Assembly (NCBI RefSeq): GCF_016918035.1
Contig: NZ_JAERWK010000023.1
Span: 124,001-188,000, forward strand
Source: Nakamurella leprariae
Lineage (GTDB): Bacteria > Actinomycetota > Actinomycetes > Mycobacteriales > Nakamurellaceae
Reading direction: 5' to 3'
Length of the DNA: 64,000 nucleotides
The notes beneath the pieces are model-generated. The model did not search any database. It was not told where the DNA came from and saw nothing but the letters and a program-made list of their open reading frames with translations. This document shows, piece after piece, positions 27,524 to 36,687 of the stretch. The position numbers and the translations under genes were made by a program. Numbering within the stretch: position 1 is the stretch's first letter; every line of letters begins with the position of its first letter.

Positions 27524-28660
27524 GTGGACATCTTCTACAGTGCGGTCGCACAACAGGAGAACCTGGGCGATGTCGTGATCCGGGCCGTCGCGCTGGCGTG
27601 GATCAACGCTTCAGGGCGCCACAAGATCCACGTGCTCGCAACAGGAATGGCGGACGACTACCTCGATGCCGCCGTCGGTCGGCCGGCACCGGATGCGATC
27701 GTCCATCGCAGTGACCGGGAGTACATCGCGAGCTGGGGTGCCTCCTTGCGGCAGGGGGAGGCCGGACTTGTCTTCGCGCCGGGCCCCAGGTCGGCGGCCG
27801 GGTCGCGCGGCGCTGTCGGCGCTGCGGCTCGGGCCTGGATGTTGGCCGCGGTCACCCGCAGCCGACGGGGTTCGGTCGTCGGGATCGGTGGCGCCCTGAG
27901 CGGACGCAACGCGCTTGCGGTTCAGCTGCATCGCCGAACGGCCGGACGAGCTGAGTTCTACGGTGTACGCGACCCCGTCAGCTGCCAGTTGATCGGTGTC
28001 CGTGCCCACCTGGTGCCGGACGTGGCGCTCGACATGACACGTGCGTTGGGCTTGGACTCTCGGAACGAGAGCGATCGGTACGTCGCGATCTCGCTCCGCG
28101 ACCCCCGGGCAGTACCCCTGAGCAACCTTCGACACCTGATGCAGCGAAGCCGCAAGCAGGGCCTGGAGCCTGTGATCGTCACGCAGGTCCGACGCGACGA
28201 GGCAGGTCATCAGGCGCTCGCCGATGCGCTCGGAATCGAACACGTCGGCTGGTGCGGGCGTTCCACCGGCGACCAACTCGACAGGGTCCTCAGCACCTAC
28301 CGATCGTCCGCCCTGGTCGTCAGTGATCGATTGCACGCCTGTGTGTTCGGCGGAATGGCCGGCGCGCTGGTCGTCAACGCCGAGCAGCGGCCGGGCGGGA
28401 AGATCGACCGGACGTTGTCCTGGTTCATGGATCCGATACCGCTCCGACGGTTGATCGACGGCGACCTGCGTGACGACTGGTCGCCGTTGTCTTCGCTCAG
28501 GGACGTCCAGGCGGCCCGGTTGGTGGTGGCGGACGAGCTCCTGCAACGAGGTCGCCGGGCGGCGGTCGCGGCCTTGGAACACGTCGACGGAACTCCGGGC
28601 GACGGATCGGATCGACCAGGCCCGCCGATCACCGCGAATCGGACCGGTCATGCCGGTTGA
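27524..28660 (+). CDS. Polysaccharide pyruvyl transferase family protein
   Basis: This 378-aa protein is predicted to transfer a pyruvate ketal from phosphoenolpyruvate to a sugar of the repeat unit. Features typical of the family are the N-terminal NLGDVVIRAVALAWI, the central YGVRDPVSCQLIG and LVPDVALDMT, and the C-terminal VVSDRLHACVFGGMAGALVV. The gene starts with GTG 3 nt after the flippase stop and overlaps the polymerase start by 11 nt. Pyruvate groups would give the polymer negative charge. The acceptor sugar is unknown. Confidence 0.88.
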   Translation: MDIFYSAVAQQENLGDVVIRAVALAWINASGRHKIHVLATGMADDYLDAAVGRPAPDAIVHRSDREYIASWGASLRQGEAGLVFAPGPRSAAGSRGAVGAAARAWMLAAVTRSRRGSVVGIGGALSGRNALAVQLHRRTAGRAEFYGVRDPVSCQLIGVRAHLVPDVALDMTRALGLDSRNESDRYVAISLRDPRAVPLSNLRHLMQRSRKQGLEPVIVTQVRRDEAGHQALADALGIEHVGWCGRSTGDQLDRVLSTYRSSALVVSDRLHACVFGGMAGALVVNAEQRPGGKIDRTLSWFMDPIPLRRLIDGDLRDDWSPLSSLRDVQAARLVVADELLQRGRRAAVAALEHVDGTPGDGSDRPGPPITANRTGHAG

Positions 28661-30080
28661 GTCGGTCTGGCTCGCCTGTGCCTCGCTGACGATCGGCCTC
28701 GTCGGACTGGTCGTGGCAACCCGCGGGCGGACGGGGGATCTGCTCGCGCCGTTCTCGACGTCGTTGATCCTTCTGATCTCGATCTTCGGGATCCGGCCGC
28801 TCTTCATGGCCGCCGATGGTGCGATCTGGTTCTACGGCGCCGATGTGTCGCAAGGGACGCCGCTGGCGTCATTGGTCGGGTTGGCCGGCATCACAGCGCT
28901 GGTAGGTGGCCACTGGGTGGCGACGGTGACAACCTCCCGGGGCCGTCGACAGTTCCCGACTGAGGTGGAGTTGGCTCCGGCGCCCGATCCGACGATCCTT
29001 GCTCTCCGGTTCAGACGGGGGCTGGTCGCGGCCATCGCCATCCTGGGGGCATGGCTTGCGATCACCCTGTACATGGGCGGAGGCACCGCGATCCTGGGCC
29101 AACTGTTCGCCGGTCGATCGGCGGCGAACTCCCAGTTCCTCGTCGGGGTTCCAGCCTTGGTCCCGGCCCTGCCCGTCGTCGCGGCGGTCGTTGCCGCGGT
29201 GCAACGAGTGACACTCGAGCGGGTTCGGGCGCTGAGCAGGTCTCAGCGGCTCTGCTACTGGCTGGTGGTCGGTCTGGCGGTCGTTCCGCCACTGGCACTG
29301 GGGAATCGGCGCTTCCTGATCCCCTCGATCATCGCGGGGCTCATCGGCGCGAGCACCCGGCGATGGTCGCGCAAGGTCTCGTTGAGCTTGATCGGAACCA
29401 GCGCTGTCGTCTTCTTCTCGCTGACGGTGATTCCGTTCATTCGGAGCGCCGGTTCCAGGACCGACGATGCCGGCTTCACCTCCGCGTTCTCCGACCGGGT
29501 CGGATCCGAGGGGATCTGGGGAAGCATCGAGAAGTTCTTCGTCTCGTACGACACCGAGATGTACTCGTACATAGCCTATGCCGGTCCGCAGATTGGCTCG
29601 ACCAGCGTCCCATGGGGCTTGGGACGTGGGACCTTCGGTGACCTGCTGATCGCCCCCATGCCTGCGGCGTTCGGGCCCCCTCGCTCGTGGAGCAACACCT
29701 TGCTGACGGGGCTGTTCGGTGGAACATGTCAGGAAGGCATCTGCCCGGTTCCGAGCGTCTTCGGGACGCTCTTCTTCGATTTCGGACTTGTCGGCGTCGT
29801 GGTGGCGAGCTACCTGCTCGGATCGTGGAGCCAACGCTGGACGAGTCGCTACGAGAGGGCATCTGGGAGCAGGTTGGTAGCGCTGGTGGTGGTCGCGGCG
29901 GTCGCACCGGTCGCGGCACGCGGCAATTTTCCAGCCCAGGTCAGCATCGCGCTCCAGGTCGCGGTTGCCGCACTGGCCGTTGACTGGTGGGTCAGACAGG
30001 CCCGGCCAGGCAGGGCAGGACCGCTGCCGGTAGCGCACCGCCGATCTTGGCGCGGACGTTCCTCCGTGCCGCGTCGCTGA
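28650..30080 (+). CDS. O-antigen/exopolysaccharide polymerase, Wzy-like membrane protein
   Basis: This polytopic membrane protein of 476 aa has 10-12 predicted helices and a large external loop around residues 270-370 (SAGSRTDDAG to SVPWGLGRG). The topology, length and position between flippase, kinase and pyruvyl transferase genes identify it as the likely Wzy polymerase. Wzy sequences are too divergent for confident motif matching. The start ATG overlaps the preceding gene by 11 nt. It is the last plus-strand gene of this block and converges on the phosphotransferase gene with a 48-base gap. Confidence 0.75.
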   Translation: MPVESVWLACASLTIGLVGLVVATRGRTGDLLAPFSTSLILLISIFGIRPLFMAADGAIWFYGADVSQGTPLASLVGLAGITALVGGHWVATVTTSRGRRQFPTEVELAPAPDPTILALRFRRGLVAAIAILGAWLAITLYMGGGTAILGQLFAGRSAANSQFLVGVPALVPALPVVAAVVAAVQRVTLERVRALSRSQRLCYWLVVGLAVVPPLALGNRRFLIPSIIAGLIGASTRRWSRKVSLSLIGTSAVVFFSLTVIPFIRSAGSRTDDAGFTSAFSDRVGSEGIWGSIEKFFVSYDTEMYSYIAYAGPQIGSTSVPWGLGRGTFGDLLIAPMPAAFGPPRSWSNTLLTGLFGGTCQEGICPVPSVFGTLFFDFGLVGVVVASYLLGSWSQRWTSRYERASGSRLVALVVVAAVAPVAARGNFPAQVSIALQVAVAALAVDWWVRQARPGRAGPLPVAHRRSWRGRSSVPRR

Positions 30081-30128
30081 CCGCTCGTTGCACGATGACG
30101 GAACGGCTGGCTGATCCTGCTCCGGATG

Positions 30129-30989
30129 TCACCTGTCCGAGAACTGATCGCCCGCCCGAGAGTCGAAGTACGTGAGCATTTCTCGGAGATTGGTGGCCAC
30201 CAGAGGCAGGGCGAATCCCGTTCGCCTGCAGTACTCGCGAACCAACGGCGAGCTGAAACGGAGGTGGTCCCGGGCATCCTGACTGCTGAGCATGCCGCCG
30301 ATGTCCGCCGAGGCCAGGACGTAGTGAGCCAAGTCGAGACCGGGCTGCAAGGCCCGGGCCCGCTCCCAGTCGATGAGCCAGGTGCGTTCGCCGTGCAACA
30401 GGTTCCAGGGAGCCAAGTCACCGTGGGTGATTCCGCTGTCGTCGACTCGCGCCAGCTCAACGGACACCGCCAGTGCCTCGTCCAGGTCGAAATGCACGGA
30501 ACCATGGACATCTGCGACGCGCTCCATGTCGAACGCCGACCACGTCCGTCCTTCACTGAGTCTGTTGACGATCGGTACTGAGAACAGCCCGGAGTGATCC
30601 GCGAGTCGGCGCAGCGTTCGGTACTCCTCGCGGATCCGGGCACGCTGGTCCTGCATGCCGATCTTGGCGATGACGCCCTGCGTGTCGTCCGTGTCGATCG
30701 CGATGACCCATTGCTGGCGGTCGGGGGAGCGCATCACCGCGCACCCCCGTGGGCGCACCCCGAGCGCGGCGATGACCTCGTCAAGTTCGAACGGGAAGCC
30801 ACTCGCCCGTTTGCCTCGAAGGCGCAGGGCCGTCGAGATGGCCAAGGCGACCTGGCCGCGCAACTTGGACGGCCGGTACAACCACGTCGCGATGGCACCG
30901 GAACCGGAGGCCGCCAGTTCCAGGCGCCCGGGGGTGAGCGGGACCGAGCGGAGGGTGACCAGTGGTCGGGAGGTCGATGGCGGACTCAT
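30129..30989 (-). CDS. Phosphotransferase/protein-kinase-like enzyme in the exopolysaccharide locus
   Basis: This 286-aa protein has the catalytic signatures of the aminoglycoside-phosphotransferase/choline-kinase fold: THGDLAPWNLLHGE near residue 189 (catalytic Asp and the Mg-binding Asn) and LIDWERARAL about 15 residues later (metal-binding Asp). An N-lobe lysine may be in GVIAKIG near 107. In this setting it may phosphorylate a sugar or a lipid-linked intermediate rather than an antibiotic, as with other kinase-fold enzymes in glycan clusters. It is the last gene of a tightly overlapping minus-strand run, with its start overlapping the previous stop by 1 nt. Confidence 0.75.
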   Translation of the reverse strand: MSPPSTSRPLVTLRSVPLTPGRLELAASGSGAIATWLYRPSKLRGQVALAISTALRLRGKRASGFPFELDEVIAALGVRPRGCAVMRSPDRQQWVIAIDTDDTQGVIAKIGMQDQRARIREEYRTLRRLADHSGLFSVPIVNRLSEGRTWSAFDMERVADVHGSVHFDLDEALAVSVELARVDDSGITHGDLAPWNLLHGERTWLIDWERARALQPGLDLAHYVLASADIGGMLSSQDARDHLRFSSPLVREYCRRTGFALPLVATNLREMLTYFDSRAGDQFSDR

Positions 30990-31786
30990 CAGACCGACTT
31001 CCGCGCAGCCAAGCTGAAGGCCGCCCGGTCGATCGGTTCCATCAGCAGTTCCGCGATGCGTCGGGTCGGGCGGCCGTAGTCCTCGCCTCGCGTGCCGGAG
31101 ACCCCCCTCAATCGGGGACGCTCGGCGAAGCGGTTGACTCGGACCTGGCGGACCGCGCTGGCATGCATGAGCCGCGCGGCCAGGACGTTGCCCAGATCCG
31201 TTCCGCGCGCCTCGTCCACCTCGTCACACATTCCTGACAGGTCGCGCGCCCAGATCGCTCGGGAGGCTCCGACGACCCGCATGTCGAAGCGTGACCGATC
31301 GAGCAGACCGCGCGCCACGACCGTCCGCTCGGGGAGTTCGGTGATCACGCGATCGGCATTGGCGATGGTCAGACGGCCGGTGATCTTGTACATGGCCGTC
31401 GTGTCGTCGGTCAGGAGTCCTACCGTTCGATCGATCATCTCAGCCTCGATCGCGCCTTTTCCGCGCATCAGTGCCGTCTCTGTCGGAGTGACGTCGATCC
31501 AGGTGATCTCGTTGCAACCGGATTCACTGAATGCCTCGAGGAAGCAGTCCGGAGGCGTCCCCGAGGACTCCGTGACCACGATCCGGGCGCCGGTCCGCTG
31601 AGCGAACTCACCCCAGAACCGGAAGGAATCCAAGTACTGCGTGCGCCGTGCCTCCGCGTCACTCAGTGCCACCGACACGCCAGAGTTCGGCTGCACCGCT
31701 GCCGTCAACAGCACCACGACGTTCGTGCGCAGATCTTGCGGTCCTTCTGATCTCCGGTGCCGGAGACGGTCCGTCGACGGCCTCAT
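30989..31786 (-). CDS. Unknown cytoplasmic protein, possible glycosyltransferase
   Basis: I do not recognise this 265-aa protein with confidence. It opens with a strand and loop like those of nucleotide-sugar enzymes (NVVVLLTAAVQPN) and contains ARIVVTESS, KGAIEAEMIDRTV and YKITGRLTIAN. The last motif recurs in uncharacterised proteins of surface-polysaccharide clusters. No signal peptide or membrane span is present. Its start overlaps the upstream glycosyltransferase stop by 4 nt (ATGA), so it is co-translated with transferase genes. A glycosyltransferase role is inferred from context only. Confidence 0.6.
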   Translation of the reverse strand: MRPSTDRLRHRRSEGPQDLRTNVVVLLTAAVQPNSGVSVALSDAEARRTQYLDSFRFWGEFAQRTGARIVVTESSGTPPDCFLEAFSESGCNEITWIDVTPTETALMRGKGAIEAEMIDRTVGLLTDDTTAMYKITGRLTIANADRVITELPERTVVARGLLDRSRFDMRVVGASRAIWARDLSGMCDEVDEARGTDLGNVLAARLMHASAVRQVRVNRFAERPRLRGVSGTRGEDYGRPTRRIAELLMEPIDRAAFSLAARKSV

Positions 31787-32886
31787 ACCAGCATCGCCCG
31801 GACGCCGGCGGCGAAGTTGCCAATCATCTGGTCCATCGTCGGATGAGCCCGGGCTGGTGCGGGCCGTTCGGCGAATCGTTCGGTGCTGGCCAGGAGCTTG
31901 TGGGCGTAGCTCCGGGGGTCGTCATCACTGCTGAACATCGACACACCTTCTTGCAAGTACTCGATCTCGGCCGAGTGGTACTTCCACTTGGTCGTGATGA
32001 CGGGAAGCCCCAGGGCGAGGGCCTCGACCGCGATCAGCCCGATCCGTCCGGGCATCGCGAGCGTGCTGGCCACCTTGCTGACCAGAGCCTTCTCGCTGGA
32101 ACCCACATATCCCATGTGGATGACCTGACCTCGGTCGATGGCAGGTCGGAGCAATTCGATGGAGGCTCCGCGGCCGCCCACGATCAGCTTGAACCGTGGG
32201 TCGAGCTGCGCCAGCTCCGCCAGTGACTCCGCGAGGAAATCGATGCGCTTGGCTTGATCGAGCCCCCCGAAGTACGCAGCCGTACGACAGCGGTCCAGGC
32301 TGTGCCGCTCGACGAAGGCGTCGACGACCGCCGGGTCCACGGCACTGGCCGCAGTGCACAAGGTGGCCGTGTCCACCGAGTTCATCACCGTGGTGACTGC
32401 GTGGGGCCTGACGCCCAACCGGATCGCCTCGGCAGCACCGCCTGGAGTGTAGGCAAAGACCCGCGACGCATTCATGAGCTGCCATCGCTCGACGAGGGCA
32501 TCGAGTGGATGGGACTCCGAGGTGTACGACTTGATGTGACCCCACAGTCCGACCGGGATACCGCGGAACTTGCCGGTCAGGATCGCGCGGTAGGTGTCGT
32601 ACGACGATCCGAGCATGGCGACGATCACGGCGTCAGCGCTGCGCTGGGCTGGTCCGCTGCCCAGGTAGGAGATCGTGCGACCGCGGATCCGCAGAGTGCC
32701 ACCCTGGGTGAACGTGTGCCAGGGCGGATTGTGATCGCTGTCACCGCGGGCGGCGGCCACTCCGCCGGCGGGTGGCGACGCCACCCGGCAGGCGATGTCG
32801 TCCTTGGCCAACTCAGCGATGAGGCCCTCGAAGAAGGGCAGACGGTAAGTCGTCAGTCGTGGTTGCACGATCAGCAGGTTGGTCAT
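31783..32886 (-). CDS. Glycosyltransferase family 4-type protein
   Basis: This 367-aa GT-B-fold glycosyltransferase has an N-terminal half starting LLIVQPRLTTYRLPFFEGL, typical of enzymes that act on lipid-linked oligosaccharides. The C-terminal half has AYFGGLDQAKRIDFLAESL, then VIHMGYV, then the donor-binding region PGRIGLIAVEALALGLPVI near residue 290. The donor and acceptor sugars cannot be predicted. It lies in a run of genes with 4-nt ATGA overlaps at both ends, so expression is coupled with the flanking transferases. Confidence 0.85.
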   Translation of the reverse strand: MTNLLIVQPRLTTYRLPFFEGLIAELAKDDIACRVASPPAGGVAAARGDSDHNPPWHTFTQGGTLRIRGRTISYLGSGPAQRSADAVIVAMLGSSYDTYRAILTGKFRGIPVGLWGHIKSYTSESHPLDALVERWQLMNASRVFAYTPGGAAEAIRLGVRPHAVTTVMNSVDTATLCTAASAVDPAVVDAFVERHSLDRCRTAAYFGGLDQAKRIDFLAESLAELAQLDPRFKLIVGGRGASIELLRPAIDRGQVIHMGYVGSSEKALVSKVASTLAMPGRIGLIAVEALALGLPVITTKWKYHSAEIEYLQEGVSMFSSDDDPRSYAHKLLASTERFAERPAPARAHPTMDQMIGNFAAGVRAMLV

Positions 32887-34037
32887 CGGGTCGACTCTGG
32901 CGCCGGTGCCGTGCGTGTCCCCGTGGAAAGGCTGGCTCGGTAGTGGTCGAGCAACTGATCGACCACCGCATCGATCGAAGCCTGCTCTCGGACAGCCCGT
33001 CGAGCGTTCTCGCCCATCGTCGTGGCCAAGCTCAGGTCGGTGACGATGGTGTCAATGGCGTCGGCCAGGCCAGCGGTGCTGTGATCCACGACCAATCCGC
33101 TGTTCGTCTGTCTGATGAGATCGGCGAGCCCGCAGGACTCGGTGACGATGACGGGCGTGCCGTGCGCCATGGACTCCAGCACGGCCATCGGATACGGCTC
33201 GTCGATCGAGGGCAGCACGAAGACCGACGCCCGCGCAAGCTCCGCCTGCAGCGATGCGTGAGCCATCGGCCCGACCCATTCGACCGCCGGATCGTGCAAC
33301 TCGCTCAGGAGCTCGCGGACGTTGTCGCCTTGTCCCTCATCCGGTCCGACGAGACGGAAGCGTGCCCGGACACCGTCCGCGCGGAGCTGCGCGGCGGCGC
33401 GGATGAAGGCGCTCGGTCGCTTCCGCGAATGCAGTCGCGAGGCGAACAGCACGGTCGGCTCCCGACCGTCGCGTCGATCGACCCCGTCAGTTTCGGGCGG
33501 CAGTGCCAACCCGTTCATCAAGCGCTGGCTCTTCAGACCGGGGACGACCTCTTGGAGGTGCCGCTGCTCGAGCGCCGTCAGCGCGAAGACCGCGGCCGCG
33601 CCGCGCAACGCCCGACGCGTCGCCAGGCTGTCCAGCACGGCGCCGAGCCGGTTCTTGGGCGGGTCGACCATGCCGTGGGTCTGGACGACGTAAGGAATGC
33701 CGAGCCGGGAGGCGGCCAAGGCGATCGGAAGGGTGATGAGGTCTCGACTCATGTGGATGTGCAGGAGGTCGATTCGTGCGCGGTGTCGAATCAACCAGGA
33801 GATCGACGACGGCGCAGACCAGCCGGCGAAACCAAGAGCTGGGACCAGGCGCCGAATGGCGAACGTGAGCACGGGAGCACCTTGGACGTCCGAGGGATGG
33901 TAGCCGCGGGAACCGGCGATCAGGAAGGCTGGGACGTCTGCGCGGCGGAGCCCGTTGACATGGCCGGCCGCCACGGTGAGAGGTCCTCCGTAGGAGTTCA
34001 TCGAGTCGACCGAATGAACGACGTGGACGACTCTCAT
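32883..34037 (-). CDS. Glycosyltransferase family 4 protein
   Basis: This 384-aa GT-B-fold transferase has an N-terminus MRVVHVVHSVDSMNSYGGPL, which is classical for the family. The C-terminal domain contains VLFASRLHSRKRPSAFIRAA, VEWVGPM, and the donor phosphate and ribose-binding FVLPSIDEPYPMAVLESMAHGTPVI with the E-x7-E arrangement. The start chosen gives the canonical N-terminus. The longer frame to 34157 adds an Arg-rich stretch without merit. It is coupled by 4-nt overlaps to the acetyltransferase upstream and the next glycosyltransferase downstream. Confidence 0.9.
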   Translation of the reverse strand: MRVVHVVHSVDSMNSYGGPLTVAAGHVNGLRRADVPAFLIAGSRGYHPSDVQGAPVLTFAIRRLVPALGFAGWSAPSSISWLIRHRARIDLLHIHMSRDLITLPIALAASRLGIPYVVQTHGMVDPPKNRLGAVLDSLATRRALRGAAAVFALTALEQRHLQEVVPGLKSQRLMNGLALPPETDGVDRRDGREPTVLFASRLHSRKRPSAFIRAAAQLRADGVRARFRLVGPDEGQGDNVRELLSELHDPAVEWVGPMAHASLQAELARASVFVLPSIDEPYPMAVLESMAHGTPVIVTESCGLADLIRQTNSGLVVDHSTAGLADAIDTIVTDLSLATTMGENARRAVREQASIDAVVDQLLDHYRASLSTGTRTAPAPESTR

Positions 34038-34585
34038 CGCTGACTCGCGGCGACGTGTCCGGCCGCGACGCTGTGACCGACCGTTGCGGCCGCTCCGACC
34101 ACTGATCCGCTGCCAAGCGTGACTCCGCGCAGCACGATGGACCGGGCCGCCACCCACGCGCCGTCCTCGATGACGATCGGCCCATTGTCGAACTCGAACG
34201 TCTCGGAGCGACGGTCATGAGAGCCGGTGCACAGCAGGGCTTCCTGCGAGATGCAGACGTCGTTGCCGATGGTGACCGGTTCGAGGTTGAGGATCCACGC
34301 TCCTTCGCCGATCCAGCAGTCGTTGCCGATGGTCAGCTTCCAGGGCCAGTGCACGCGGACGCGGTGCCGCATGAGGACGCCGGTACCGATGTCGGCGCCG
34401 AACGCTCGCAGGATCGCGATGCGGACCGGGCTCGGGCACCACCACTTCATGGCCACCAGGTTCGAGGTGGCGAACCAGGCCGCCTGCCACAGCGTGTTGC
34501 GACCCTTGTCGTACCCAGCTCCGGTGAAGCCGGCCAGGCGTCGGCGCGCGGGCGCCGGAGCGGGGTGTGCAGGGGCGGCCGTCAT
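34034..34585 (-). CDS. WcaF-like putative colanic acid-type O-acetyltransferase
   Basis: This 183-aa left-handed beta-helix acetyltransferase is predicted to acetylate a sugar of the exopolysaccharide using acetyl-CoA. The hexapeptide-repeat region runs through IGTGVLMRHRVRVHWPWKLTIG, IGNDVCISQEALLCTGSHD and GAWVAARSIVLRGVTLGSGSV. The catalytic His lies in TGSHD. The N-terminal YDKGRNTLWQAAWF matches the WcaF/LbgB-like subfamily. The ATG chosen lies within a 4-nt overlap with the fcl stop. Longer upstream frames are Arg-rich shadow sequence. Confidence 0.88.
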   Translation of the reverse strand: MTAAPAHPAPAPARRRLAGFTGAGYDKGRNTLWQAAWFATSNLVAMKWWCPSPVRIAILRAFGADIGTGVLMRHRVRVHWPWKLTIGNDCWIGEGAWILNLEPVTIGNDVCISQEALLCTGSHDRRSETFEFDNGPIVIEDGAWVAARSIVLRGVTLGSGSVVGAAATVGHSVAAGHVAASQR

Positions 34586-35559
34586 CCGCGCACCTCGCTG
34601 GCGTGCTGCAGGAACCACCGGTAGGTGTCGCTCAGTCCGGTCTGCAGGTCGATCTGCGGTTTCCACCCGGTGGCCTTGATCCGGGAGACATCGAGCAGCT
34701 TGCGCGGCGTGCCGTCCGGCTTGCTGGTGTCCCATTCGATGTCGCCCTGGTAGTCGACGGCCGCCGCGGTCATCTCGGCGATCTCGGCGATCGTCTGATC
34801 CACCCCGGTGCCGATGTTGATGGTCTGCGGGTCGTCGTAGTGCTCGAGCAGATGCAGGCAGGCGGCGGCCAGGTCGTCGACGTGCAGGAACTCCCGCTTC
34901 GGGGTGCCCGTGCCCCAGCAGGTGACTGACGCCGCGCCCGACTCCTTGGCTTCGTGGAAGCGTCGGATCAGCGCCGGCAACACGTGGCTGTTCCTCGGGT
35001 GGAAGTTGTCGCCCGGCCCGTACAAGTTGGTCGGCATCGCGGAGATGTACGGCAGGCCGTACTGCCGGCGGATGGCCTGCACCTGCATGATCCCGGCGAT
35101 CTTGGCGATCGCGTACGCGTCGTTGGTCGGCTCCAGTGCGCCGGTCAGCAGCGAGTCCTCGCGGATGGGCTGCTCGGCGAACTTGGGATAGATGCAGCTG
35201 GACCCGAGGAACAGCAAGCGCGGTACCTCAGCGGCCACCGCGGCGTCCATCAGGTTCACCTGGATCTGCAGGTTCTCGGACAGGAACTCGGCCGGGTACG
35301 TGTGGTTGGCCAGGATGCCGCCGACCCGGGCTGCTGCGTCGATCACCACGGCCGGGCGGAGCGCGCGGACTCGTTCGTGCACGGCGGCCCTGTCTCGCAG
35401 ATCCAGCTCGGACGACGACCACCCCACCAGGTTGGTGAAGCCGTTCGCCTCGAGGTGCCGCCACAGTGCGGAGCCGACCAGGCCGCGGTGGCCGGCGATG
35501 TAGACCGGGGCCTCCCGGTCGAGCTGATGGATGGGGGATCCCACCCGGTGTTCGGGCAC
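34582..35559 (-). CDS. fcl: GDP-L-fucose synthase
   Basis: This NADPH-dependent epimerase/reductase converts GDP-4-keto-6-deoxymannose to GDP-L-fucose and works with Gmd, encoded divergently just upstream. It is 325 aa long. The Rossmann motif is YIAGHRGLVGSALWRHL. The SDR catalytic residues are Ser in FLGSSCIYPKFA and the YxxxK motif in NDAYAIAKIAGI. MPTNLYGPGDNFHPRNSHVLPALIRRF is diagnostic for GDP-fucose synthase. It heads the minus-strand unit (fcl, acetyltransferase, two glycosyltransferases, unknown, phosphotransferase). Its presence implies L-fucose or a derivative in the polymer. Confidence 0.95.
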   Translation of the reverse strand: MPEHRVGSPIHQLDREAPVYIAGHRGLVGSALWRHLEANGFTNLVGWSSSELDLRDRAAVHERVRALRPAVVIDAAARVGGILANHTYPAEFLSENLQIQVNLMDAAVAAEVPRLLFLGSSCIYPKFAEQPIREDSLLTGALEPTNDAYAIAKIAGIMQVQAIRRQYGLPYISAMPTNLYGPGDNFHPRNSHVLPALIRRFHEAKESGAASVTCWGTGTPKREFLHVDDLAAACLHLLEHYDDPQTINIGTGVDQTIAEIAEMTAAAVDYQGDIEWDTSKPDGTPRKLLDVSRIKATGWKPQIDLQTGLSDTYRWFLQHASEVRG

Positions 35560-35661
35560 GTGACCGCCTCAGGAGAAGAGCTGACGGGGACGAAACGCTC
35601 CGCGTGGAGAATTGCGAGCAGAGCGTAGCCATACAGTTACACCGAGAGAAGTGAGCTTCCT
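35560..35661. promoter_or_regulatory. Divergent promoter region between fcl and gmd
   Basis: The 102-base gap between the two divergently transcribed GDP-fucose genes must hold promoters in both directions. It is less GC-rich than the flanking genes and contains ttgcgagcagagcgtagccatacagttacacc as a region that could hold -35 and -10 elements for gmd (about 35610-35641). The exact boxes are not certain. Confidence 0.4.
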
Positions 35662-36687
35662 GTGACCGCGACCGCCGAGTCCCCTGGAACCAGCCAGCGC
35701 AAGGTTGCCTTGATCACCGGCATCACCGGGCAGGACGGCTCCTACCTGGCCGAACTCCTGCTGGAGAAGGGCTATGTCGTCCACGGCTTCATGCGCCGGT
35801 CATCGACGTTCAACACCTCCCGCATCGATCACCTGTACCAGGACCCACACGACCCCAGCGCCCGGCTCTTCCTGCACCACGCCGACCTGACCGACGGCTC
35901 CCGGCTGGTCACCCTGCTGGAGAAGATCAACCCGACCGAGGTCTACAACCTCGCCGCCCAGTCGCACGTGCGGGTGTCCTTCGACGAACCCGAGTTCACC
36001 GGTCTGACCACCGGCATGGGCACCACGCGACTGCTCGAGGCCATCCGGGCCACCGGTGTGCCGGCCCGCTTCTACCAGGCCAGCAGCTCCGAGATGTTCG
36101 GCGCGACCCCGCCGCCGCAGGACGAGGAGACGCCGTTCTGGCCGCGCTCGCCCTACGGCGCCGCCAAGGTCTATTCGTACTGGATCACCCGGAACTACCG
36201 GGAGGCGTACGACCTGTTCGCGGTGAACGGCATCCTGTTCAACCACGAGTCGCCCCGGCGCGGCGAGACCTTCGTGACGCGCAAGATCGCCATGGGTGCC
36301 GCGGCGGTCGCCAGTGGCAAGCAGCAGTACCTGTACATGGGCAACCTCGACGCGGTCCGCGACTGGGGCTACGCCAAGGAGTACGTCGAGGGCATGTGGC
36401 GCATGCTGCAGGCCGAGGTCCCGCAGGACTACGTGCTGGCGACCGGGACCGCTTACACCGTGCGCGACTTCCTGGAGTTCTGCTTCCGGACCGTCAATCT
36501 CGACTGGCAGGACCACGTGCGATTCGACGAGCGCTACCTACGCCCGTCCGAGGTCGACTCCCTCATCGGCGACGCGTCGAAGGCCAAGCGTGAACTCGGC
36601 TGGGAGGCTCAGGTCCTGCCGCCCGAGCTCGCCCGCATCATGACCGAGGCCGAGATGGTCGCGCAGCACGCGGTTCCCCAGCGCTGA
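35662..36687 (+). CDS. gmd: GDP-mannose 4,6-dehydratase
   Basis: This NADP-dependent SDR enzyme converts GDP-D-mannose to GDP-4-keto-6-deoxy-D-mannose, the substrate of Fcl. It is 341 aa, a standard length. Features are [23 protein letters not shown] at the nucleotide-binding fold, the [15 protein letters not shown] region, the catalytic residues in QASSSEMFG and in [11 protein letters not shown] (Tyr and Lys), and the substrate-binding [17 protein letters not shown]. The start is GTG. It is divergent from fcl over 102 bases, and the following glycosyltransferase is 377 bases downstream. Confidence 0.96.
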   Translation: MTATAESPGTSQRKVALITGITGQDGSYLAELLLEKGYVVHGFMRRSSTFNTSRIDHLYQDPHDPSARLFLHHADLTDGSRLVTLLEKINPTEVYNLAAQSHVRVSFDEPEFTGLTTGMGTTRLLEAIRATGVPARFYQASSSEMFGATPPPQDEETPFWPRSPYGAAKVYSYWITRNYREAYDLFAVNGILFNHESPRRGETFVTRKIAMGAAAVASGKQQYLYMGNLDAVRDWGYAKEYVEGMWRMLQAEVPQDYVLATGTAYTVRDFLEFCFRTVNLDWQDHVRFDERYLRPSEVDSLIGDASKAKRELGWEAQVLPPELARIMTEAEMVAQHAVPQR

